A DNA stretch of 64,000 bases from Burkholderia ambifaria (GCF_001443045.1 NZ_LKPJ01000004.1:363613-427612), one strand, 5' to 3'; positions 16,247 through 26,959 are shown, counted from the stretch's first letter. Translations and numbers: made by a program. The notes: generated by a model from the sequence alone, not told the origin.

Positions 16247-16759
16247 TCAGGAAACGCTGACGGCCGCACCGGCCGCATCGTGTGCGCCAGGCGCGAAGCG
16301 GTTCGCGGTCAGCGTGAACGACGGCGGAATCGGCGACGTGACGGTTTCGAACAGCCGCTCGTGGCGCGTTGCATGAATGCGCCACACGCCGTCGTGCTTC
16401 ACGTACTGGTCGTCGTAGAACGCGGTACCGTGCAGCAGGTAGTTGTCCTCGAGATTGATCGCGTGATCCTCGAGAAACCACACGCCGCACGCATGATTGG
16501 CTGACACCAGCGTGAGCTCGGGGTGATGGCCGTGATGCATCGTCAGGAAGGTCGGCTTGCCGATCAGCGCGCGCAGGCTCGACACAAAGGCATCGCGGCC
16601 GTCGTACGCATAGCGGCCGCCGTACAAACGCGCTTCGCAGTCCTCGGTCAGGCATTGCGCGAGCAGCGACCAGTCGTGCGTGTCGACCGCGCGGAAATAT
16701 CGGTACTTCAGCTGGCGGATCTGCTCGTACTCGTGGAGCGTGCGGGTCGTCTCGTCCAT
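16247..16759 (-). CDS. SnoaL-like (NTF2 fold) protein
   Basis: 170 residues. The SnoaL_4/NTF2-like pattern is clear: MDETTRTLHEYEQIRQLKYRYFRAVDTHDWSLLAQCLTEDCEA, then HHGHHPELTLVSANHACGVWFLEDHAI and the closing YDDQYVKHDGVWRIHATRHERLFE. Enzymes of this fold include polyketide cyclases, ketosteroid isomerase, scytalone dehydratase and dioxygenase beta subunits. His and Asp residues in the pocket (H36-D37, H77-H80) fit an acid-base isomerase or dehydratase. It begins the minus-strand operon with the EthD gene. Confidence 0.88.
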   Translation of the reverse strand: MDETTRTLHEYEQIRQLKYRYFRAVDTHDWSLLAQCLTEDCEARLYGGRYAYDGRDAFVSSLRALIGKPTFLTMHHGHHPELTLVSANHACGVWFLEDHAINLEDNYLLHGTAFYDDQYVKHDGVWRIHATRHERLFETVTSPIPPSFTLTANRFAPGAHDAAGAAVSVS

Positions 16760-16820
16760 CGCCGTATCTCATGGTGGTGTCGTTCGATGGTAGGAATGAA
16801 GCCGCCTGCGTCACATCGTC

Positions 16821-16834
16821 TGTTCGGACGAACA
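16821..16834 (+). promoter_or_regulatory. Candidate operator TGTTCG-GA-CGAACA between divergent catabolic operons
   Basis: A perfect 6-2-6 inverted repeat lies in the 207-base divergent region between the SnoaL/EthD operon and the SnoaL/SDR operon. The position is right for one regulator controlling both directions. No regulator gene is adjacent; the nearest candidate is the AraC protein at 5810-6865. Confidence 0.4.
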
Positions 16835-16966
16835 CTGCGGCGGCGCTCACCTTCACCGATACAAGGGCGCCGGTTTCATCCAAACAGGTGATGGCCGGCA
16901 TCTCGTGCGCCTGTAACGTGGCGTCGACGCGGCTTCGATCCGCGCACACGAGACCAAGGAGACGGC

Positions 16967-17467
16967 ATGACCCCGATCGAACGAATGGAAGTGCGCGTGC
17001 GCAGGCTCGAGGACGCCGACGCGATCCGCCGCCTGAAGGCGCGCTACTTCACGTGCTGCGACCGGAAGGATCCCCAAGGAATGCGAGATTGCTTCACGCC
17101 CGGCACCGTGCACATCGACTACGGCCGGATCGGCACGTTCGAGCACCGCGATGCGCTCGTCGACGTGTTCGAGCAGCTCGGCTGCCACCCGCACATCGTC
17201 GAGATGCACCACGGCGTGAATCCCGACATCACCGTGCTCGACGACACGCATGCACGTGGCACGTGGGGCCTGCATTACCAGATGCTCGACACCCGCACGC
17301 GCACGCTCACGCAGCTCGGCGCGACCTACGACGACGAATACCGGAAGGTCGACGGCGAATGGAAGATCGCGGCCACGCGTTGCGTCGTCACGTCGACGCT
17401 GTCCGCCCGCTATGACGGCGATGCGCCGGGCGTGCTGTTCGCCGGCGCGCAGCCGCCTGCCGCGTGA
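16967..17467 (+). CDS. SnoaL-like (NTF2 fold) protein
   Basis: 166 residues, a second SnoaL_4-type protein: LEDADAIRRLKARYFTCCDRKDPQGMRDCFTPGTVHIDYG, HPHIVEMHHGVNPDITVLDDTHARGTWGLHY, then YDDEYRKVDGEWKIAATRCVVTS. It is a diverged paralogue of the divergent 16247-16759 gene; both keep the HHG segment and the Y-D-D-x-Y...W-x-I ending. AAGGAG precedes the ATG. It opens an operon with three SDR genes. An isomerase, dehydratase or cyclase role is typical of the fold; the substrate is unknown. Confidence 0.88.
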   Translation: MTPIERMEVRVRRLEDADAIRRLKARYFTCCDRKDPQGMRDCFTPGTVHIDYGRIGTFEHRDALVDVFEQLGCHPHIVEMHHGVNPDITVLDDTHARGTWGLHYQMLDTRTRTLTQLGATYDDEYRKVDGEWKIAATRCVVTSTLSARYDGDAPGVLFAGAQPPAA

Positions 17468-17517
17468 CGGCGCGCACTACCCGCATCAATCGAGAACATC
17501 CCCAGGAGACATCGAAC

Positions 17518-18384
17518 ATGACACAGAACCACGAGGCGCCGGTCGCCGTCGTGACGGGCGCGTCGCGCGGCGCGGGCAAGGGTATCGCGCGCGCGCTCGG
17601 CGCGGCCGGCATGACCGTCTACGTGACGGGCCGCTCGCAGCACGAAGGCGACGCACCGCTGCCCGGTACGATCCACGAGACCGCGCGCGAGATCGATGCG
17701 CTCGGCGGCCGCGGGATCGCCGTCGCGTGCGACCACGCGGACGACACGCAGGTGAAGGCGCTGTTCGAGCGCGTCGAGCGTGAAAGCGGGCGGCTCGACA
17801 TCCTCGTCAACAACGCGACCTACCTGCACGACCAGCTGATCCTGCCGGGCCCGTTCTGGGAGAAGTCGCTCGACCTCGTGAACATCCTCGACGTCGGGCT
17901 GCGCTCCGCGTACGTCGCGAGCTGGCATGCGGCGCCGCTGATGGCGAAGCGCCGCAGCGGACTGATCGCGTTCACGTCGTCGTTCGGCGCGAGCTGCTAT
18001 ATGCACGGCGCCGCGTACGGCGCGCAGAAGTCGGGTGTCGACAAGTTCGCGAAGGACATGGCCGTGGACCTGAAGCCGTTCGACGTCGCGGCCGTGTCGA
18101 TCTGGATGGGGCCGCTGCGCACCGAGCGCACGACCCGCGTGTGGGAAGAACATCCGGACCTGTACAAGGAATTCTCGCTCGTCGCCGAAAGCCCGGAATT
18201 CACCGGCCGCGTGATTCGGGCGATCCACGCCGATCCGCAGCGCATGGCGCTGTCGGGCCAGGTGCTGGTCGGCGCGGAAGCCGCGCTGCAGTACGGCATC
18301 GAGGATCTCGACGGCAAGCAGCCGCCGTCGTATCGCGAGCTGCTCGGCGGGCCCGTGCAGGCGCATCCGGCGATCGTCGCGTAA
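17518..18384 (+). CDS. Short-chain dehydrogenase/reductase (SDR)
   Basis: 288 residues, starting at 17518 with AGGAG upstream. The cofactor site VTGASRGAGKGIA, an NNAT variant of NNAG, a Ser in FTSSFGAS and the YGAQK catalytic motif are present. A long loop (GRSQHEGDAPLPGTIHETAREID) after the second strand marks the subgroup of SDRs annotated as DHRS1-like. It lies 50 bases after the SnoaL gene and 9 bases before the next SDR, in one operon. Confidence 0.92.
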   Translation: MTQNHEAPVAVVTGASRGAGKGIARALGAAGMTVYVTGRSQHEGDAPLPGTIHETAREIDALGGRGIAVACDHADDTQVKALFERVERESGRLDILVNNATYLHDQLILPGPFWEKSLDLVNILDVGLRSAYVASWHAAPLMAKRRSGLIAFTSSFGASCYMHGAAYGAQKSGVDKFAKDMAVDLKPFDVAAVSIWMGPLRTERTTRVWEEHPDLYKEFSLVAESPEFTGRVIRAIHADPQRMALSGQVLVGAEAALQYGIEDLDGKQPPSYRELLGGPVQAHPAIVA

Positions 18385-18393
18385 GGAGCGGGC

Positions 18394-19149
18394 ATGGGCA
18401 TCCTCGAAGGCAAGGTCGCGCTCGTGACGGGCGCGGGGCAGGGCGTCGGGCAAGGCGTCGCGCACGCGCTCGCGGCCGAAGGCGCGCACGTGGCCGTGGT
18501 CGGCCGCACGCGCGACAAGCTGGTCGCGACCTGCGATGCGATCCGTGCACGCGGCGGTGTCGCGGAGCCGTTCGTGTGCGACGTGATGGACGACGCGCAG
18601 ATCGCGCAATGCGTCGACGCGGTGGTCGAGCGGTTCCGCGGCGTGCAGATCCTGATCAATAACGCGCAGGTCGTGCCGCTCGGCCGCCTGCTCGACGTGA
18701 CCGACGCGGATTTTCTCGCGGGCCTCGAGTCGGGGCCGATCGCGACGTTGCGGATGATGCGTGCCTGTCATCCGCACCTGAAGGGTTGCGGCGTGATCGT
18801 CAATTTCGCGTCGTCGGCCGCGGTGCGCTGGGACACGTCGGGCTACGGCGCCTACGCGGCGACCAAGGAAGCGATTCGCGCGCTCACGCGTGCGGCGGCA
18901 TGCGAATGGGGCGCCGACGGCATTCGCGTGAACGCGGTCGCGCCGCATGCGCTGTCGCCGGGGCTGAAGGGCTGGGTCGACGCGAATCCGGACGAGGCCG
19001 CCGCGTTCTTCCGCACGATCCCGCTGGGGCGCGTGGGCGACTGCGAGCAGGACATCGGGCGCGCGATCGTGTTTCTCGCAAGCCGCGACGCCGCGTACCT
19101 GACGGGCGCGACGTTGCCGCTCGACGGCGGGCAGGCGTACTGGGGCTGA
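18394..19149 (+). CDS. Short-chain dehydrogenase/reductase (SDR)
   Basis: 251 residues, a normal SDR length. VTGAGQGVGQGVA cofactor loop, NNAQ, catalytic Ser in NFASSAAV and YAATK. The end, GATLPLDGGQAYWG, is the typical closing DGG segment. GGAG lies just upstream, and the gene starts 9 bases after the previous SDR stop. It should oxidise or reduce a secondary alcohol or ketone with NAD(P). Substrate unknown. Confidence 0.92.
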   Translation: MGILEGKVALVTGAGQGVGQGVAHALAAEGAHVAVVGRTRDKLVATCDAIRARGGVAEPFVCDVMDDAQIAQCVDAVVERFRGVQILINNAQVVPLGRLLDVTDADFLAGLESGPIATLRMMRACHPHLKGCGVIVNFASSAAVRWDTSGYGAYAATKEAIRALTRAAACEWGADGIRVNAVAPHALSPGLKGWVDANPDEAAAFFRTIPLGRVGDCEQDIGRAIVFLASRDAAYLTGATLPLDGGQAYWG

Positions 19150-19266
19150 CGGCGAGCGCGGGGCGACCGCATCGGCGCAGCGTCAATCATGGGCCGGCGT
19201 GCATGCGCGAGTGCCGCGCGTCGCGGCCGGCCAATCGGAATCGGAACGTATCGAAGAGAGAACGAC

Positions 19267-20043
19267 ATGGGTCGACTGGAAGGGAAGGTAGCGATCGTCA
19301 CGGGCGGCGCGCGCGGAATGGGCGCGGCGACATGCAGGCTGTTCGTCGAAGAGGGCGCGCGCGTCGTGATCGGCGACGTGCTCGATGCGGAGGGCGAAGC
19401 GCTTGCGCGCGAGCTCGGCGACGCGGCGCGCTTCATGCGGCTCGACGTGGCCGACGAAGCGAACTGGGCGCGTGTCACCGATGCGACGGTCGAGCAGTTC
19501 GGCCGCATCGACGTGCTCGTCAACAACGCGGCGGTGCTGATGTTCGGCGCGATCACCGAGTTGTCGAAACGCGATTTCGAGCGTGCGGTGTCGGTCAATC
19601 TCGTCGGCACGTTCGTCGGCATTCGCACGATCGCGCCGCGCATGATCGCGCAAAAGAGCGGGTCGATCGTCAACGTTTCGTCGGTGGACGGGCTGCGCGG
19701 CGTGAACGCGCTGGCCGCCTACGTATCGAGCAAATGGGGCGTGCGCGGGCTGACGAAGGTGGCGGCGCTCGAACTTGGCCATCAGGGCGTGCGCGTGAAT
19801 TCGATCCATCCGGGCGGCGTGAACACGGCGATGTCGAACCCGACCGGCGCACCGCTCGACGAGGTCAACAAGCACTACACGCACGTGCCGCTGCAGCGCG
19901 TCGGCTTGCCTGACGAAATCGCGCGCGCGACGCTGTTTCTCGCGAGCGACGAAGCGTCGTACTGCAACGGCGCCGAGTTGTCCGTCGATGGCGGGATGGC
20001 GGCAGGCGCGTATTACCCCGGATTGCCGGGCGCGCCGTTTTGA
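19267..20043 (+). CDS. Short-chain dehydrogenase/reductase (SDR), hydroxysteroid-dehydrogenase-like
   Basis: 258 residues. VTGGARGMGAA, NNAA, catalytic Ser in NVSSVDGL, YVSSK and the ELSVDGGM ending are all intact. The pattern GKVAIVTGGARGMGAATCRLFVEEGARVVIGDV closely resembles 3-alpha/20-beta-hydroxysteroid dehydrogenase-type and cyclopentanol-dehydrogenase-type SDRs, which suits an alicyclic substrate. That is inference from overall similarity. It is the last gene of the operon, 117 bases after the preceding SDR, with its own AGAGAG ribosome site. Confidence 0.92.
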   Translation: MGRLEGKVAIVTGGARGMGAATCRLFVEEGARVVIGDVLDAEGEALARELGDAARFMRLDVADEANWARVTDATVEQFGRIDVLVNNAAVLMFGAITELSKRDFERAVSVNLVGTFVGIRTIAPRMIAQKSGSIVNVSSVDGLRGVNALAAYVSSKWGVRGLTKVAALELGHQGVRVNSIHPGGVNTAMSNPTGAPLDEVNKHYTHVPLQRVGLPDEIARATLFLASDEASYCNGAELSVDGGMAAGAYYPGLPGAPF

Positions 20044-20574
20044 GCGGTAGCGCACACAACGCATGCGCGATGGATGTTTGTGTACGCAACCTAATTCAGG
20101 GTTTGCCTGAGTAGCGAAAACGCGAATTCGGGCCGCGACCGTTCGGGTGCATCGCATGCGAACGGTCGCGCCGGAATTTCCATCTTTGCGGAACCCTTGC
20201 GGGGCGGACGTTCCAGCCGTTTCGTCCCCAAAGCGCACGCGTCGACGCAATAAAAGGAACCTGCCGGCAAGCGACATGCCGGCACGTCGTCATAGTTGTT
20301 TCTTGTTGCAACGCAACGCCCGACCAATAACGGCGATGGTATGCTGGCCGGCATGGAGTTGTACGGCAGGTTGCTTGCATGGCGAAACTCGCGTTCGCAC
20401 GCTCATACGAGACATCACATTCTCTCGCCCGCATCGCGGCATCGACACGCGCTCCGCTCGCGTGTCCCGCCTTGCGCGTCGCTTCAACCTGCGCTCCGAC
20501 CGCATTCCCCATCTCGCGGGCTCGCCCCGCATCCCCCATCCCCGCCCAATACCCAATAATCTGGAGACGTTTCC
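20044..20574 (+). other. Intergenic region upstream of pckG (531 bases)
   Basis: No convincing gene. It contains a strong hairpin at 20134-20170, listed separately, and a less GC-rich stretch around 20290-20360 (GTTTCTTGTTGCAACGCAAC) that probably includes the pckG promoter. The rest is GC-rich without a clear motif. Confidence 0.5.
20134..20170 (+). terminator. Hairpin after the SDR operon, possible terminator without T tract
   Basis: A perfect 12-bp stem (CGCGACCGTTCG, 20134-20145; CGAACGGTCGCG, 20159-20170) around a 13-base loop, 91 bases after the SDR stop. No T run follows, so it may be an RNA-stabilising hairpin or a Rho-assisted terminator. Confidence 0.45.
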
Positions 20575-22440
<1,866 letters not shown>

Positions 22441-22490
22441 CGATCCCAATCGAAGTCATGAAGTAGCGAAGTACCGACGTAGTGGCATCG

Positions 22491-22536
22491 ACGTCCCGCC
22501 GCCGGCACCCATTGCCGGCGGCGGGACGTTGTCGTT
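22491..22536 (+). terminator. Terminator of pckG
   Basis: A perfect 16-bp GC-rich stem (22491-22506 with 22514-22529; arms ACGTCCCGCCGCCGGC and GCCGGCGGCGGGACGT) around a 7-base loop, followed by TTGTCGTTT. The T tract is weak, but the stem is very strong. Confidence 0.8.
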
Positions 22537-22576
22537 TCAGCTTCGTTTCTGCTCGGCACGTGCGCAGGCCGTGCGC

Positions 22577-23482
22577 CTACGCGCCGCACTGCGCGACCAC
22601 TTCGTCGACCGCGCGTTGCACGTCGCCGCGCCGGTAGCGCAGCAGCGCGATATCGGCGGGATCCGGCTCGTACGACACGACGTTGCCGCGCCCCGTATAG
22701 ATCGCGATGTCCGGCAGCAGCGGATGCTCCTGGTCGAGCGACGGCACCGTTTGCGGATTGCCGGCCGCGCGGAAGAACGCCGCGAAGTAGTCGGCGAAGC
22801 TCAGGTTCTCGTCGCCGACGAGATACGCCTTGCCCGATTTGCCGCGCTGCAGCGCGCCCCAGATCGCTTCGGACAGCGATTGCGTCGAGATGAAGTTGCT
22901 GCCGCCGGCCGGCCCGTACACCGGCAGCCCGGCGAGCCTGCCCTGCGCATAGCCCGTGTACGCGGCGAACATCTCGTTGCGCAGCCCCGGCACCGACCCG
23001 ACGACGAACGGCGCATTGACGCTGCACACGGCGAACGACACCGACGCGAGCGCGCGCACGCGTTCGTCGGCGAGATGGCGCGAGCGCACGTACGGCACGG
23101 TGTCGACGAGCGCCGGCGCGACCTGCGGATAGAAGCTGCCGACCAGCACCGCGCGCTTCACGCCGGCATCGCGCGCGAGCGCGAAGAAGCGCGGCACCGC
23201 GTCGACGTTCGCGCGCTCCCAGTGCGCGGCTTCGTCGGTGCCCGGCGGCAGGTGGCGAATGTCGTTGCCGGCCGCGAACACGACCGCGTCGAACGGCGCG
23301 AGATCGTCGCGCGTGAAGTTGCCGGCCACGTAGTCGCGCAGCAGCACGTCGAACTGCGCGAGCGCGCTGCCGGGCGGCGGCGGCTTGCGCGCGGCGAGCG
23401 TCACGTCGTTGCCTTGCGCGTGCAGATGCAGAGCGGCATGGCCGCCGATGAGGCCGGTACCGCCGATGATCAGGATTTTCAT
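22577..23482 (-). CDS. NAD(P)-dependent epimerase/dehydratase-like (atypical SDR)
   Basis: 301 residues with an N-terminal Rossmann motif MKILIIGGTGLIGGHAALHL and the extended-SDR layout, but no obvious YxxxK catalytic pair in the expected place. It has ANVDAVPRFFALARDAGVKRAVLVGSFYPQ, as in NAD-epimerase/NmrA-type proteins. A reductase or isomerase role on a pathway intermediate is likely. It is the last gene of the minus-strand operon that starts at 26521, 81 bases after the preceding SDR, with GGAG upstream. Confidence 0.85.
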   Translation of the reverse strand: MKILIIGGTGLIGGHAALHLHAQGNDVTLAARKPPPPGSALAQFDVLLRDYVAGNFTRDDLAPFDAVVFAAGNDIRHLPPGTDEAAHWERANVDAVPRFFALARDAGVKRAVLVGSFYPQVAPALVDTVPYVRSRHLADERVRALASVSFAVCSVNAPFVVGSVPGLRNEMFAAYTGYAQGRLAGLPVYGPAGGSNFISTQSLSEAIWGALQRGKSGKAYLVGDENLSFADYFAAFFRAAGNPQTVPSLDQEHPLLPDIAIYTGRGNVVSYEPDPADIALLRYRRGDVQRAVDEVVAQCGA

Positions 23483-23563
23483 GGTGTCTCCGGTGGCGGC
23501 ACAGGTGCGCCGCTTGAACTGAACCGATGATTGAACGGATGAAGCCGCGCGAACGGCGGCGGC

Positions 23564-24400
23564 TCAGAAATTGAAGCCGTTGCCGGTGACGACCGGCATG
23601 TTGGTCCAGAAGCCGTTCGGGTCGCGATACCAGCCGGCTGCCGCGAGTGCGCCGCCGTCCACGTGCAGCGTCGTGCCGGTGACCCACGCGGCGAGCGGGC
23701 TCGCGAGGAACAGCGCGGCGCCCGCGATGTCGCCGGCCGTACCGAAGCGTCCGAGCGGAATCCAGCGCGGGATGTGCTCGCGATGCTCGGCCGCGACCAT
23801 CGCGCTGACCGGCACCTGCGGCGTCTCGGTGGTTTCCGGCGCGATCTGGTTCACGCGGATGCCGGCCGGCCCGAGCTCGAGCGCGAGGCTTTTCGTGAAG
23901 CCGGTCAGCGCGGCCTTGAACGACGCATAGACGGTGCAGTTCGGAATCGCGCGAAAGCCTTCGATCGACGACACGCCGACGATGCTGCTGCCCGCGCCGC
24001 GCTTGCGCAGCAACGGCAGCATCGCACGCGTGACGACGAACACCTGGCGCAGGTTCACATCGAACAGCCGCGCGATGTCGTCGTCGGTATGGTCGTCGAA
24101 CGGCTTCGCGATCTGCAGGAAATCGCCGACGTTGTTGACGAGCACGTCGAGGCCGCCGAAGCGCGCGTCGATGGTCCGCGCGAATGCGTTGACCGCGTCG
24201 CGGCGTGTGACGTCCACGGTGCCGACGAGCGCGTCGACGCCCGCGGCTTCGAGCGCCTGACGCACGTCCTGCGCGCGTACAGGGTCGCTCTCGGCCACCG
24301 CGACGCGCGCGCCCGCCGCGCCGAACGCTTCCGCGCACGCGCGGCCGATGCCCGCGCCGCCGCCGGTGACCAGCACGGTCTTGCCGGTGTATGAAATCAT
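23564..24400 (-). CDS. Short-chain dehydrogenase/reductase (SDR)
   Basis: 278 residues from the ATG at 24400, which has AAGGAG 7 bases upstream. VTGGGAGIGRA cofactor site, NNVG, Ser in VGVSSIEGF and YASFK. The C-terminal GTTLHVDGGALAAAGWYRDPNGFWTNMPVVTGNGFNF extends about 25 residues beyond a minimal SDR, forming an aromatic tail that may close over the substrate. It sits in the middle of the 26521-22577 operon. Confidence 0.92.
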   Translation of the reverse strand: MISYTGKTVLVTGGGAGIGRACAEAFGAAGARVAVAESDPVRAQDVRQALEAAGVDALVGTVDVTRRDAVNAFARTIDARFGGLDVLVNNVGDFLQIAKPFDDHTDDDIARLFDVNLRQVFVVTRAMLPLLRKRGAGSSIVGVSSIEGFRAIPNCTVYASFKAALTGFTKSLALELGPAGIRVNQIAPETTETPQVPVSAMVAAEHREHIPRWIPLGRFGTAGDIAGAALFLASPLAAWVTGTTLHVDGGALAAAGWYRDPNGFWTNMPVVTGNGFNF

Positions 24401-24437
24401 CAGGACACTCCTTCGAACGGGAAAACCGCGAGCCGCG

Positions 24438-25196
24438 TCACAGCGACGCAACCAGTTGCGCGTTGTCGATCCGCAGTTCCGTGCCGTTCACGAAGCGCGA
24501 TTCGTCGGATGCAAGAAACAGCACGAGATTCGCGACGTCCTGCGGATCGCACATGCGCGCCATCGGATCGTTGCCGATCCCGAGCTCGGCCGGATCGAGC
24601 CCCGGCATCAGCGCCTGCGTCATCGGCGTCCAGATCCCGTCCGGATGGATCGAGTTGCAGCGGATCCGGTAGCCGCTGCGCTTGCAGTGCACGGCGACGC
24701 TGCGCGCGAGCGCCGTCACCGCGCCTTTCGAGCCGGTGTACGCGCACATCATCGGCAGGCCGCCGAGCGCGGCGACCGACGACATCATCACGATCGAGCC
24801 CGGCGTGTCGTTGTCCTTCATCGCGCCGATCGCGTACTTGCAGCCGAGGAAATAGCCGTCCGCGTTCACGCGCAGCACGCGCCGCCAGGTGTCGAGGCTC
24901 GTGTCCTCGATCGAGCCGACCGGACAGATCGCCGCGTTGTTGACGAGCACGTCGAGGCGGCCGAAACGCTCGAGCGTCGACGCGATCGCGTGCCGCCAGC
25001 CGTCCTCGTCGGCGATGTCCTGATGCACGAACAGCGCGGTGTCGCCGATCTCGCGCGCGAGCGCGCGGCCCGCGTCCCCGTCGATGTCGGTCAGCACGAC
25101 GCGTGCGCCCTCGGCGGCCAGCAGCAGCGCATCCGCGCGGCCGACGCCGCTTGCCGCGCCGGTGATCAGCGCGACCTTGTTTGCGACTCGATTCAT
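24438..25196 (-). CDS. Short-chain dehydrogenase/reductase (SDR)
   Basis: 252 residues. ITGAASGVGRA, NNAA, Ser in VMMSSVAAL and YTGSK are intact, and the end carries the usual GTELRIDNAQ. The start overlaps the stop of the upstream SDR by 4 bases (25193-25196) and has no good ribosome site, so translation is probably coupled. The sequence CNSIHPDGIWTPM places it near cyclohexanol- and hydroxysteroid-type SDRs, by general resemblance only. Confidence 0.92.
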   Translation of the reverse strand: MNRVANKVALITGAASGVGRADALLLAAEGARVVLTDIDGDAGRALAREIGDTALFVHQDIADEDGWRHAIASTLERFGRLDVLVNNAAICPVGSIEDTSLDTWRRVLRVNADGYFLGCKYAIGAMKDNDTPGSIVMMSSVAALGGLPMMCAYTGSKGAVTALARSVAVHCKRSGYRIRCNSIHPDGIWTPMTQALMPGLDPAELGIGNDPMARMCDPQDVANLVLFLASDESRFVNGTELRIDNAQLVASL

Positions 25197-26101
25197 GTTG
25201 GGTCGTTTTGCGTGGTGGTTGAAGGAAGGCGCTCGCCCATGCGGCGCTCGGCGCTCGGCGCCCGGCCGGCCTTGACCGCGTCGAGCGCGGCCGTGCCGTA
25301 GATCTGCGCGATCGTGTCGTCGACGCGCGGGTTGGTGCGCAACTCGTGGCCGCCGTCGACCGCAAAGCTCTGGCCGGTGACCCAGCCCGACTCGGGGCCC
25401 GCGAGATAACGCACCGCATGCGCGATCGCTTCCGGTTCGCCGAGCGTGCCGAGCGGAATTTGCTCGAGGAAGCTGTCGACCAGCGCGCGGTTGTCGAACA
25501 TCGGCGCGGTGGCTTCGGAGCGCGTGAGGCCCGGCCGCACCGCGTTCACGCGGATCTTCGCGCCGGCCAGCTCCTCGGCCGCGCCGCGCACCAGCGCCTC
25601 GAGCGCCGCCTTCGCGGTGCAGTACGCGCTCAGCCAGCGAAAATTGATTTGCGCGGCCGTCGACGAGATGCAGACGATCGTGCCGCCGCCGCTGTCGGCG
25701 AGCCGCGGCGCGGCGTGGCGGATCGCGGTGAACGCGCTGTGCAGGTTCAGGTCGATTTCGGCGCGGAAGCTGTCGGCGTCGTGCATCAGCAGCGGCCGGA
25801 ACCCGGCGCCGCCGACGGTCGGCACGACGATGTCGAGACGGCCGTCGAGCGCCCATGCGGTGTCCAGCGCGGCCTGCAGGTCGCCGTCGTCGCAGGCGTC
25901 GCCCGCGTGGATCGCGACGCGGCTGCCGGGCACCGCGTCGGTCAGGGATCGCTGCGTGCGTTCGAGTGCGTCGCGGCGGCGGCCCATCAGCACGACGGCC
26001 GCGCCATCGGCGATGAGCGCCTGTGCGCAGGCCGCGCCGATACCGCCGGCACCGCCCGTGACGAGCGCGGTGCGGCCTGCGAGGGGAAGGGACGAGCGCA
26101 T
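25193..26101 (-). CDS. Short-chain dehydrogenase/reductase (SDR) with divergent NNAG motif
   Basis: 302 residues. The cofactor loop VTGGAGGIGAA and the YCTAK catalytic motif with Ser in CISSTAAQ are intact, but the usual NNAG segment reads VPTVGGAG. The C-terminus extends about 40 residues past the DGG signature (HELRTNPRVDDTIAQIYGTAALDAVKAGRAPSAERRMGERLPS). These two departures mark a distinct subgroup. It begins 3 bases after the SnoaL gene, with a GGAGG site inside that gene's end, and overlaps the next SDR. Confidence 0.9.
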   Translation of the reverse strand: MRSSLPLAGRTALVTGGAGGIGAACAQALIADGAAVVLMGRRRDALERTQRSLTDAVPGSRVAIHAGDACDDGDLQAALDTAWALDGRLDIVVPTVGGAGFRPLLMHDADSFRAEIDLNLHSAFTAIRHAAPRLADSGGGTIVCISSTAAQINFRWLSAYCTAKAALEALVRGAAEELAGAKIRVNAVRPGLTRSEATAPMFDNRALVDSFLEQIPLGTLGEPEAIAHAVRYLAGPESGWVTGQSFAVDGGHELRTNPRVDDTIAQIYGTAALDAVKAGRAPSAERRMGERLPSTTTQNDPT

Positions 26102-26104
26102 CGT

Positions 26105-26521
26105 TCAGCCCTCCAGCGGCAGGTCCTGCGACCAGTCGACGTGCAGCGTGCGCGCGGCGAAGCGCCACGTGCCGCCGTCGAACACGCAGCGGTCGCGATA
26201 GCGCACCCCCCAGTCGAGCTTGCGCTTGACGCCATCGCGCATATACACGTGACACGCGACGCCGTAGGTCTCGACATCGGCCTTGCCGCCGTCGAGCGTG
26301 ACGAGCTGGTTGTGCACGTGATGCTGGGTCGTTTCGTAGCGCTCGATCACGCCGATGCCGGCGACGATCGCGTCGCGGTCGTCGAAGCGGAAACCGGGGC
26401 CGTCGAGCTGCGCGTCGGCGGTGAAGAGGGTGGCGAGGCGCGGCCAGTCGCGCCGGTCGACGGCTTGCGCGTAACGGCAGGCGAGCTCGTACAGCGCGTG
26501 GCGGGGATGCGAATCGGTCAT
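26105..26521 (-). CDS. SnoaL-like (NTF2 fold) protein
   Basis: 138 residues from the ATG at 26521 with GGGAG upstream. The pattern YELACRYAQAVDRRDWPRLATLFTADAQLDGPGFRFDDRDAIVAGI, HHVHNQLVTLDGGKADVETYGVACHVY and a closing YRDRCVFDGGTWRFAARTLHVDWSQDLPL is typical of SnoaL_4 proteins annotated as nuclear transport factor 2 family. It is the third such gene in 10 kb. It heads the operon SnoaL, SDR, SDR, SDR, epimerase-like. A dehydratase, isomerase or hydrolase step is likely. Confidence 0.88.
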   Translation of the reverse strand: MTDSHPRHALYELACRYAQAVDRRDWPRLATLFTADAQLDGPGFRFDDRDAIVAGIGVIERYETTQHHVHNQLVTLDGGKADVETYGVACHVYMRDGVKRKLDWGVRYRDRCVFDGGTWRFAARTLHVDWSQDLPLEG

Positions 26522-26959
26522 GCGTACTCCCGTGAATGAACGGAAAGACTCGGCCGCGCCGCGAGCGCGGACGCGGCGGCATTGCGACGTCGACGCGCAG
26601 GTTCGCATCGGACCGATCGATCCTCATCATCCATACGGAGCAGGGCAAGGATCGGGGAAAACACCGGGATCGGCGGCAGCGCATCGTCCGATGCTGCGAC
26701 GCGGCGGCGAATGCGTAGCCAATCGCAGCAAGCCGCGACAGAGGCTTTCCGGATCCAGGCGACGGCTCGGGCGTTCAGTAATGCTGCAACGCGGAATGTC
26801 GAAGGGAACCCGCTTCGCGTTTGCCCCTAGTCGAAATGGACGATGGCCGGCGGGCCGGCGCTGGCTACCGTGCAGTCATCCGGTGCTGCTGCCTGCTTGC
26901 CCGAGGCCGGTGCGCCGGACACGAACCGCGACAGCGGCCAACCGGAGGGGACGACGATC
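26522..26959 (+). other. Divergent intergenic region (438 bases)
   Basis: The region lies between the SnoaL-SDR operon (minus) and the small exported protein gene (plus). I see no gene with a credible start. It presumably carries the promoters for both directions. A less GC-rich stretch at about 26735-26800 (GACAGAGGCTTTCCGGATCC and following) is the only visible feature. Confidence 0.5.
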
